The notes beneath the pieces are model-generated. The model was given only the letters and a program-made list of their open reading frames with translations, was not told the origin of the DNA and did no database searches. From NCBI RefSeq assembly GCF_000803265.1, contig NW_014575404.1, positions 62,001 through 126,000 on the forward strand: a stretch of 64,000 bases of DNA, in the 5' to 3' direction. This DNA comes from Ordospora colligata OC4. Lineage: Eukaryota; Microsporidia; Ordosporidae. Numbering within the stretch: the stretch's first letter is position 1; every line of letters starts with the position of its first letter. A program made the translations under genes and the position numbers. Positions 45,225 to 52,677 of this stretch are shown here, in pieces.

Positions 45225-47141
45225 TCAATCAGTGTCTTCATCCCTATCACCCATATCCATTTCCATAATGTTTGTTTTGCTGTTTACATGGCCTCTATCC
45301 TTTCTACACCTCAAGATTCGTTGCATTTCACTTTCTGATACTCTGCCAAGAAGAGTTTCATATAGTGATTCAAGCCCATCTCTAGGCACTGCAATAAGCA
45401 TACACAGGTCTTTCAGGTATCCAAGTCGAGGCACAGCCTCAACACATCCAATGCCCATCGCAAACTCAATAATGTCTGAGACATACTCCACAACATTTGC
45501 GGATTGTAATTCATCAAAAACCATTTGTACAACCTGATTATACAAAAAATGATATACTGAATATAAAACCTTCCCCACCAATACTCTGTAGTGCTTTCCC
45601 TTTATGGACATTTCAGATGCCTTGTCAAACTCATATCTTGCTATCTCAATCACTCTAATACTCCTTCCTTTCTCAACAAACCTTTCCTCCTTAATCCTGG
45701 CTCCAATTCTTATTCTACAGCTCCTGATATGCTCTTCAAAAGCCTCATTGAGATTCTCATCAATTCTACTACGGAATGTCTTCAACTTCCAAAACCTGTC
45801 TGCAAAGTACTTCTTACTCACAAGATACATGTACTTCAATATCTTCACAGCCTTCAGCTTCTCTTTGATCGATCCGTACACCACTCCTACAAACTCACCC
45901 ATTCGTCTTGAGAAGTACTCCTCAAGATCATCCTTTCCAACCTCTCCATACAGTCTGTTGGCTCTCTCAAATGCAAAGCTCATCACATCCAGCAGCTGCT
46001 TAAATCCAAAAATAAGATCGTCGCTCATGCCAACTTCTGTGCCAAGAACAATATATGTGATCCTACATCTCTTCTTCTTTACAATCGCCTCGTAAATCTC
46101 ATCAAACACACGCTTTTCGTTCTCAATCGCACATGTAACATATTGAGAAATAAGATCCTGCATGGCGCGCTCGCTATCAAACTTACTATCAATCTCCTCA
46201 ATCACAGATCCAAGAACCTTTATGTTCTTACAGCATCCCTCAAGACTTAGCAAAAACATGCATGGACTCAATCCGTCAAGCCAATCACGAAGCCCTTTGT
46301 ATAAAACATCCTCATACACTTTCTTGTGAATCACGCCGTATGCCTTTTTAGTGTTTGGGAATATCTCCTCAAGATTCCGGAAGTCATTTTCATACGTTTC
46401 TCTGGCCATGTCAACAAGACTTGTGAACATGTTGCCTTCACCCACATAAAAGTCAAGATCAAGCACATCCTCTTCATTGCATTTCATGCTAACTGGCTTT
46501 TTAAATAACTCAAAAGAATACAAATACACATTTATGAGCGAAATGCCTTTGTCCATTTCTTCCAGTGCATTGTATGCAGATCTCATGGCTGTCTTGTTAT
46601 TGCTCTTTCTCCCTTCTTCAAACACTTCAAGCATCTTCTCCTCAACTACCTTATTGTACCTTAGAATCTCCTGGCTTCCTTCTCCTACATCTCCAATGTT
46701 AGCAAGCAAGAAGCATAGGAATCTCCAGTCTTGTTCATCATCGCTTGTGCAAAGTCCTTCAATAACAGAAAAGTTTCCCTTTCCAATCTCTACTGCATAT
46801 TGCACAGCCCTTCTAATCTCTTTCAGGTTCAATATCTCTCTATTCCTCTCAAGAATCTCTCTCGATGTCCCAAGCGGCTCCATGCTCAATCCATTTATCT
46901 CTGCCACCAACTCATCAATCTTGTCTAATTTTACTCCTTCCTCAATCGATCTTATCTTCTGCCCAAGCCTTTCCCTCTTAAACAGCAACCCTTCACGGAT
47001 TCCCTCTAGATCCTTCAGAACATCCACAAGGCCTTCACGTGTCTGCTTGAGGCTTTCTTCCTCAATAACAACCATTTCATCGACCAAGCTTTCCAAACTG
47101 AACGATCCTGCCCTCAGCTGACTCACATGGATACTTCTCAT
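45225..47141 (-). CDS. Exocyst subunit SEC10-like
   Basis: The exocyst tethers secretory vesicles at the plasma membrane. The 638-residue protein has an N-terminal coiled coil (about residues 20-75), a stretch ILRYNKVVEEKMLEVFEEG followed by MRSAYNALEEMDKG (fits the Sec10 pattern of KY-x3-LE-x2-L-x2-F), a EIFPNTKKAYGVIHKKVYED segment, and long helices to the end. There is no membrane segment. Shorter than yeast Sec10 (871). Other CATCHR-family tethers such as a COG or GARP subunit remain possible. CCC lies 4 bases before the ATG. Confidence 0.62.
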   Translation of the reverse strand: MRSIHVSQLRAGSFSLESLVDEMVVIEEESLKQTREGLVDVLKDLEGIREGLLFKRERLGQKIRSIEEGVKLDKIDELVAEINGLSMEPLGTSREILERNREILNLKEIRRAVQYAVEIGKGNFSVIEGLCTSDDEQDWRFLCFLLANIGDVGEGSQEILRYNKVVEEKMLEVFEEGRKSNNKTAMRSAYNALEEMDKGISLINVYLYSFELFKKPVSMKCNEEDVLDLDFYVGEGNMFTSLVDMARETYENDFRNLEEIFPNTKKAYGVIHKKVYEDVLYKGLRDWLDGLSPCMFLLSLEGCCKNIKVLGSVIEEIDSKFDSERAMQDLISQYVTCAIENEKRVFDEIYEAIVKKKRCRITYIVLGTEVGMSDDLIFGFKQLLDVMSFAFERANRLYGEVGKDDLEEYFSRRMGEFVGVVYGSIKEKLKAVKILKYMYLVSKKYFADRFWKLKTFRSRIDENLNEAFEEHIRSCRIRIGARIKEERFVEKGRSIRVIEIARYEFDKASEMSIKGKHYRVLVGKVLYSVYHFLYNQVVQMVFDELQSANVVEYVSDIIEFAMGIGCVEAVPRLGYLKDLCMLIAVPRDGLESLYETLLGRVSESEMQRILRCRKDRGHVNSKTNIMEMDMGDRDEDTD

Positions 47142-47215
47142 TCAGGGACTCTCTTAATAACAATTATACAATACTACAAAACAAAGTTAATTGGATGCTT
47201 TTAATACTAGAACAG

Positions 47216-47947
47216 TTAGAATCCATTCCACTCCTCAGGCATCCTTCCTGACATTGCATCGCTTCCACCTTGCATTGCACCTTCAGGCGCATCCACAAGA
47301 TTCTGCTCCTCTGCAAGCTGCTCAAGCTCAACACTATCTCTAAAGAAAAACAGTTCCACCTCCTTCATGTCCCGATCAAGCTCAGCCCCTGTCTTCATAT
47401 AATTAATCAGTCGCGAAAGAATAAAAAACCCTGTTCCTATTGCATTAGGCGACCTGTTGTTCATCGGAATCGCAACTTCAACCCCACGCAGAGAGTTGTC
47501 TGTGCTTGTAAATGCAATAATTGGCAGATTGCAGTGAAATGACTCTGCTATCGCCTGCTTATCTGCATATGCATCAGAAACGATCAGTATCCTTGGATTA
47601 TACTTCCTCTTCACCACAGAGTTCGTAAACGATCCAGGAACAAATCTTCCCGTAATCGCTGTCGCACCTACAGCCTGGCAGAACTTCATCACAGGCTTCC
47701 TGCCAAACGCCTTTGTGGACAACACAGCAACATCGGACGGATAGCTCAAGCTGCAAAATACCCTTGCTGCAAGAATTAGCTTCTCCCACATCGCATTTAT
47801 AGCAATGATCTTGATGTTGTCGCGTTCTCTTGTTCCATAAACATACCTATCGAAGTTCTCTGTTGCCTTCACTCCTCCAAGATGTCCGTGACTGCGTATC
47901 AACAGATCGACAAATGCCTCTGGAATCTTTATTTCAGCTTGTGCCAT
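47216..47947 (-). CDS. RPSA: 40S ribosomal protein uS2 (SA/S0)
   Basis: The 243-residue protein matches eukaryotic uS2: GGVKATENFDRYVYGTR, IIAINAMWEKLILAARV, GRFVPGSFTN, PRILIVSDAYADKQAI, LPIIAFTSTDNSL and the MNNRSPNAIG loop. A short acidic tail ends in EEWNGF, like the E-EW motif of SA. The ATG at 47947 is preceded by CCCTTCAA and an AAAAAAATT run. Confidence 0.95.
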   Translation of the reverse strand: MAQAEIKIPEAFVDLLIRSHGHLGGVKATENFDRYVYGTRERDNIKIIAINAMWEKLILAARVFCSLSYPSDVAVLSTKAFGRKPVMKFCQAVGATAITGRFVPGSFTNSVVKRKYNPRILIVSDAYADKQAIAESFHCNLPIIAFTSTDNSLRGVEVAIPMNNRSPNAIGTGFFILSRLINYMKTGAELDRDMKEVELFFFRDSVELEQLAEEQNLVDAPEGAMQGGSDAMSGRMPEEWNGF

Positions 47948-48218
47948 TTGAAGGGTGCAATTTTTTTCGATGTTATGGACCCATTTGAATATAACGTCTG
48001 TATAAACCTGAATGGAACAGATGCTTGTAATGCATAGAAATACCGAAATTCAATACAACATATTTGATTCAAATGCATTGAATCGTATATAATGAGCTTC
48101 TCATCAATTCAATATCAACAGTAGTGTTTGTTCATGTGCATGTAATTCATTAGTTTTCGCCCTTTGCGTTATGTTTATTATGGTGTAGTAATTGCAGTTG
48201 TTTGGTTTCAGCAAATAG

Positions 48219-48334
48219 GCTCCCGTAGCTCAGCTGGTTAGAGCGTGGTACTTATATGCTGAAAGGCTGTACAAAAGAATTGGGCATAACGCTAGGATAT
48301 GCCAAGGCCGCGAGTTCGAATCTCGCCGGGAGCA
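48219..48334 (+). tRNA. tRNA-Ile(UAU) with a 42-base intron
   Basis: Acceptor arms are GCTCCCG/CGGGAGC with discriminator A at 48334. The D arm is AGCTCAGCTGGTTAGAGC. The anticodon stem TGGTA/TGCCA closes the loop CTTATAA, anticodon TAT at 48253-48255, once the insert is removed. The T arm is GCGAG-TTCGAAT-CTCGC. The extra 42 bases lie at 48257-48298, directly after position 37, the standard place for nuclear tRNA introns. Yeast tRNA-Ile(UAU) also has an intron there. The intron contains ATA, which could pair with the anticodon. Confidence 0.93.
48257..48298 (+). other. tRNA-Ile(UAU) intron
   Basis: The 42-base insert sits one base 3' of the anticodon and separates the two halves of the anticodon loop and stem. 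Removal by tRNA splicing endonuclease and ligase restores a seven-base loop. Confidence 0.88.
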
Positions 48335-48574
48335 TTTTTTAACCTCATTAAATACCGGGGATTCAAAAACACGATCAATTATTCTTTTGTAACGTATACT
48401 CACACATAAACATTATCCCTGCATACAATCTTCTAGCTTATTTGTTTATTAATCTTGCACAGACCAAACTTCTCAATTTATTTTATCCAGATACAATCTC
48501 TAGACTCTTAGTATGAATATTTATTGTGTATACCAATGTCTCATTCATATCGTTAGCAAAGCAAACGTAGCTCT

Positions 48575-49408
48575 TCAGAAAAATATTCCCACTTTCCTAA
48601 ACTCAAGCATTAGCGCAAGGAAATCCTCCACGTCCATCTTTGCTGCTCTGACTCCACACAACCCTGCCTTACTCAATACGCTTTCAAATACTTCATCTGG
48701 TGATGTATTTTCCATTCCTTCATTTCTCTTTATCATCGAAACGAGATTCGATGCCTTGAAGTTTGCCTTGAGCGTCTTGTTCTTCCTAAGAAAGCATATC
48801 TTCAGAAATCGGTCAAACTCTTCAAACTCAATCGGAGGTTTTGGTGTCTTTGGCTCAATCCTTACAAAACTCGACTCCACTTTTGGTGGCGGAACAAAGC
48901 TATTTTTAGACACTTTGATTACATGATCCACCTGTGCAAGCATCTGCACTCCAACAGACAATCTACAGTATGAAGAACTCCCAGGCCGTGCAACCAATCG
49001 CTCTGCAAACTCCCTCTGGAACATCACAAACGCACATTTGAAGTCATATCTCAGCAACTTGAATACAAATGGACTACTAATCTGATATGGAAGATTAGTA
49101 ATGCACAAGTCAAAATGTGGAAAGTCATGCTTCAATGCATCTCCAACAAACAGCTGGAACTTCTGTGCCATCCCAGGAGTGGCATTCACCTTCTTCACAA
49201 GCTCAGCTGCAAGCCTGGGATCTATTTCATAACATATCACCTTCTTTGCCTTCTGAAGCAGCTTCATCGTAAGATTCCCAGTCCCTCCTCCAATCTCTAG
49301 CACTGTATCTGTGGGTTTAATCCTTGCTCTCTCAATCACCGTGTCAACCACTCCAAGATTCTTCAGTATGTGCTGTCCATGCTGCTTCTTGAACTTCGGA
49401 TTCACCAT
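48575..49408 (-). CDS. DIM1: 18S rRNA dimethyladenosine transferase DIM1
   Basis: DIM1 methylates two adjacent adenines near the 3' end of 18S rRNA and is needed for 40S maturation. The 277-residue protein has the SAM site LEIGGGTGNLT (about residues 37-47), the YEIDPRL acidic strand, VGDALKHDFPHFD, the catalytic NLPYQISSP motif and VPPPKVESSFVRI. The C-terminal domain is complete (FLRKNKTLKANF). Yeast Dim1 is 318 residues. Confidence 0.95.
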   Translation of the reverse strand: MVNPKFKKQHGQHILKNLGVVDTVIERARIKPTDTVLEIGGGTGNLTMKLLQKAKKVICYEIDPRLAAELVKKVNATPGMAQKFQLFVGDALKHDFPHFDLCITNLPYQISSPFVFKLLRYDFKCAFVMFQREFAERLVARPGSSSYCRLSVGVQMLAQVDHVIKVSKNSFVPPPKVESSFVRIEPKTPKPPIEFEEFDRFLKICFLRKNKTLKANFKASNLVSMIKRNEGMENTSPDEVFESVLSKAGLCGVRAAKMDVEDFLALMLEFRKVGIFF

Positions 49409-49454
49409 TTCGAAGGCCTTACTCCAGTAAAAAAATCACTCAAAAACATTCATA

Positions 49455-50273
49455 CTAACTTCCTTTAATAACCTCCCAGACACCGATCTCAGATTGCGTC
49501 TGCATATATATTTCTCCACCAGTCCTGATCATCCTTCTTATACTCACTGGCATCCTTATCATCCTCATCATCCGAAGATCCGCTATTGCATCTCCAATCA
49601 CCATAAAGTCATCTCCAACCACATCCACCTTTGCTCCATCAATCCTCTGAACAAGTCTCCATTTATTCACATCGTACTTCAGCAAGCGTCCACTTCCACT
49701 AGCAACATACAAATACTCTCCGCACAAGGTCATCCCATCAATCCCATCAATCACCTTAATAACAGCTCTGCCATCACTCAGAATCTCTCCACTCGCTGTT
49801 GCACAGAGTATCATCGACTCATACACAGTAAAGTTCACAATAATGTTTCTATTCGTGCTCATATCATCATATCTTTCATCCTCAACACACTTCATGTCCT
49901 TAATAGACATCATATGCATCTTCCCTTGTTCACATAGCATGTAAAGCATACTTCCATCAACAACCGCCTTGACTACTCTTGAACCTCTTCCACTCATCTT
50001 GCATACAACTTCCCTGCAAACAACGTCAAAAACAAAAACTCTTGAACACCTAAACACCAGGTATATGTAATGCTCATAAGCAAACATTCTGTACATCTCA
50101 CCATAAAATTCATACTCTTCCCTCTCAGATGGCACAAAAATCGTGTTTCTACTCGTCAGGCAATATAAAGTGCCCTGGTAAACAATAAAATCCTTACAAT
50201 CACAATCCGCATTACATATACTCTTCAACTTCATCTCTACATTCTCCTCAAAAACACTCCCACTCAAATTCAT
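49455..50273 (-). CDS. Beta-propeller-like protein of unknown function
   Basis: The 272-residue product is built almost entirely of short beta strands with a repeating pattern (for example IYLVFRCSRVFVFDVV, YVASGSGRLLKYDVN, IYMQTQSEIGVWEV), typical of a six- or seven-blade WD40-like propeller with the Trp-Asp dipeptides largely lost. There is no signal peptide or membrane segment. No specific family is recognised. CCCC lies 8 bases before the ATG. Confidence 0.65.
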   Translation of the reverse strand: MNLSGSVFEENVEMKLKSICNADCDCKDFIVYQGTLYCLTSRNTIFVPSEREEYEFYGEMYRMFAYEHYIYLVFRCSRVFVFDVVCREVVCKMSGRGSRVVKAVVDGSMLYMLCEQGKMHMMSIKDMKCVEDERYDDMSTNRNIIVNFTVYESMILCATASGEILSDGRAVIKVIDGIDGMTLCGEYLYVASGSGRLLKYDVNKWRLVQRIDGAKVDVVGDDFMVIGDAIADLRMMRMIRMPVSIRRMIRTGGEIYMQTQSEIGVWEVIKGS

Positions 50274-50339
50274 AGCACAAGGGGTACTCTCATCTCCTCT
50301 CTTGCTAGGCTATAACTCTTATCAATAACAAACAATTCA

Positions 50340-52007
50340 TCAGTGGCCCTCTGGCGATGTAAATCTATATATCCTGTCGAACTTCTCAAACACATCTGCA
50401 TTCTGCATAATCATTATCACCGTCTTGTCTGCAAGGTTCTTCATGATCATGTCCACAAGATTTATCTCTGTTTCTTTATCAAGATGTGATGTCATCTGAT
50501 CAAAAACATACACAGATGCATCCTTCACAACTGCTCGCATCAGGCTTACTCTTTGCTTCTGCCCACCACTCAGTCTCTTTCCACCCATTCCAACAAACGT
50601 GTCATATCCTTTCTCAAAACTCTGAAACATCTCATCAACTCCATACATCTTGCAATGCTCAACAATCTCTTCTCTGCCCATCTCAAGATTCCCGTCATTA
50701 ATGTTGTTCATAACAGTGTCATCAAACAGTTGCAGCTCTTGTGGTGAATAAGATATCATTCTCCTCAATCCCTTCTTGCTAAGAGTCCTCAATTCCACCC
50801 CATCCACAAGAATACTTCCTGAATAATCGAAAAACCCCAGCAACGCCCTTGCAAACGACGTCTTACCACTTCCATTCCCCCCTGTAATTCCAATCTTCTC
50901 TCCCATCCGTATCTCCATATTCAATCCTTCAACAAGCTTCTTTCCATCAACACACACATTTGCATCAACTATCTGAATAGATGTCTCAAGACAATCCTTG
51001 TAGTATCCATACTCTTGCATGTCGGGCTTTTCCTCTTCGCTTCTCGTCTGTGCTATGTTCGTCAGGTTCATTAGTATCGATCCAAAGCTATTGCTGATCT
51101 CCACACAATATATCCTCAGCTGATTGCTCAGTGAAATCATTAGCATATAATCCTTAGACTTAATCTTGCTTGCCTCCCCCATTGCAAAGTACATCGTAAT
51201 CGCAAACATCGCAACAGTAAATATGTTCTCTCCAACAAAGTTGCCCACCTGATGCCATCCCCAGAACATCTTTGCGTACTTAGTCAGCATCTCCATCGAC
51301 CTGTGCAGATCATTCGCCTCTTCTTCCTCGTTGTTGTACGACTTGATTATATCGTGATTCATCAAGTTGTTATAAACCTTCCTTCTTGACAGATCAATCT
51401 CCCTGTTCAGCTTTGGCCGGATAATGCTTCTGTAGTAGTTCACAAAAAACACAGACACTCCATATATCACAGACACAATAATCATGAGCATCATATAATA
51501 CCATTCAAGCTTCGATCCAATCTTCATCATTGTCATCGTTATGTAGCACACTCCTATGATAAAATACTTCACTATCGATTCAAGGACATCCCGTAGCGAT
51601 CCCACCTTTCTGTTCATAAATGAAATCATGTTTCCAACTCCAAGGCGCTTGAAGTCCGGAAACGACATTGAGATGTGATCCCGGTATTGATCAACAATGT
51701 AAACCCTGCATATCGTCTCCACATAGCTAGACATAATCATTAACGACACAAGCCCAAATGCATACGATGTTAATGCAACAAGCACATATGCCTTAATGTT
51801 CTGATTGCTGTTTGAATGTGTGTCTTTTGTCTCATCCTGTATATCTGCTAGAATCTGCTGCACAGTAATGTCGCCATATGCAACAACTAGCATCAGCAAC
51901 ACCACTGGCAGTATCATAACCCTCACAACTGGAGATCCAAGAACATACTTGAGAACAACAGTTTTCATTACATACAGCCTTCCGGTGTTTTTTACGCTCT
52001 CCTTCAT
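50340..52007 (-). CDS. Half ABC transporter, ATM1/ABCB-like, with altered ATPase residues
   Basis: The 555-residue protein has one six-helix membrane domain (about residues 20-310) and one nucleotide-binding domain. In that domain Walker A is GGNGSGKTS (376-384), the Q-loop Gln is 423 and the signature is LSGGQKQR (479-486). The Walker B end reads FDQMTSHLD, so the catalytic Glu after Asp503 is Gln504, and the switch His is Gln535 (IMIMQNADV). In ABCB-type exporters both residues drive hydrolysis. The overall form recalls Atm1, the mitosomal exporter for cytosolic Fe-S synthesis, but no targeting sequence is obvious. The ATG at 52007 has CCCC nearby. Confidence 0.85.
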   Translation of the reverse strand: MKESVKNTGRLYVMKTVVLKYVLGSPVVRVMILPVVLLMLVVAYGDITVQQILADIQDETKDTHSNSNQNIKAYVLVALTSYAFGLVSLMIMSSYVETICRVYIVDQYRDHISMSFPDFKRLGVGNMISFMNRKVGSLRDVLESIVKYFIIGVCYITMTMMKIGSKLEWYYMMLMIIVSVIYGVSVFFVNYYRSIIRPKLNREIDLSRRKVYNNLMNHDIIKSYNNEEEEANDLHRSMEMLTKYAKMFWGWHQVGNFVGENIFTVAMFAITMYFAMGEASKIKSKDYMLMISLSNQLRIYCVEISNSFGSILMNLTNIAQTRSEEEKPDMQEYGYYKDCLETSIQIVDANVCVDGKKLVEGLNMEIRMGEKIGITGGNGSGKTSFARALLGFFDYSGSILVDGVELRTLSKKGLRRMISYSPQELQLFDDTVMNNINDGNLEMGREEIVEHCKMYGVDEMFQSFEKGYDTFVGMGGKRLSGGQKQRVSLMRAVVKDASVYVFDQMTSHLDKETEINLVDMIMKNLADKTVIMIMQNADVFEKFDRIYRFTSPEGH

Positions 52008-52168
52008 CACAGGGGATGATCTCCGTTACTTTTTATATCCAAACAACCAATGCGAGTGTGTACTAGCTGCCTATGCAGCAATTGCAAATCACAGACTGTT
52101 GGCACTCATTGCATCAAGTAAACGATTTGTAAACACCAAATGTTTGCATGTGCATCTGCTTAACCCCA

Positions 52169-52554
52169 ATGGATATTGCACAATACATTCTGCTAAGAGG
52201 TGACTTGAAAGGATTCTCTACCGGCGCATTGATTGCACAGGCATGTCATTCAAGCGTGTGTTCTATAGAAACATATAGAAGATGTGCAGACACCGTCATG
52301 TATGTTGCTGATATTGGATCAATGAAAAAAATTATTTTAAGAGTAAGTGTAATGCTAATTTAACCAGTGTAATTTAGATCGAGCAAAGTGACATTGATGG
52401 AATACTAGAACATTTCTTGACACATAATATTGATCACACAGTGTGGATAGAACATCCTGAAAACATTACAACATGTATATCCACACGTCCATACAACAGG
52501 CACGAAATTAAACAGACAGTAGAGTATCTCAAGAGGTTTAGGCTGTTCAAATGA
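52169..52554 (+). CDS. PTRHD1-type peptidyl-tRNA hydrolase-like protein, two exons
   Basis: The gene joins 52169-52342 and 52378-52554 into 116 codons plus stop budget (58 + 58 residues). Exon 1 encodes AQYILLRGDL, GALIAQACHSS (PTH2-fold catalytic-type core) and YVADIGSMKKIILR. Exon 2 encodes VWIEHPENITTCISTRPY and ends YLKRFRLFK. Order and motifs follow PTRHD1 (human 140 residues). Reading through the intron hits TAA, and its 35 bases would also break frame, so splicing is required. The ATG at 52169 follows CCCCA; an in-frame ATG at 52148 is possible. PTRHD1's activity is uncertain even in humans, so the function is only a family expectation. Confidence 0.85.
52343..52377 (+). other. Spliceosomal intron, 35 bases, in the PTRHD1-like gene
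   Basis: The intron begins GTAAGT, has a branch-like CTAATTTAAC at 52355-52364 and ends TTTAG. It interrupts the frame between codons (phase 0), in mid-gene. Both flanking exons align to one PTRHD1-type protein with no residue lost. Confidence 0.85.
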
Positions 52555-52677
52555 AGTGACTGCTGCAACTGCTTTCACTCCTTTTATGCTTGCAAGACAA
52601 TTTAATTGACCTCCTTTTTGAAAATATGGAAAGGGAGAGCACAGTATATATTTAGACGTGTAGGATCCCTAAGGCAC

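Noticed and set aside
45603..46095. 163-codon and nearby plus-strand frames
   Set aside because: They are antisense to the SEC10-like gene, whose helical protein continues unbroken here.
47975..48037. 20-codon frame after a T-run next to uS2
   Set aside because: It has a start-like context, but it is too short and has no credible second exon before the tRNA. It might be an upstream leader element only.
51805..52203. 132-codon plus-strand frame before PTRHD1
   Set aside because: Its first two thirds are antisense to the ABC transporter N-terminus, and its end is out of frame with the real PTRHD1 exon 1.
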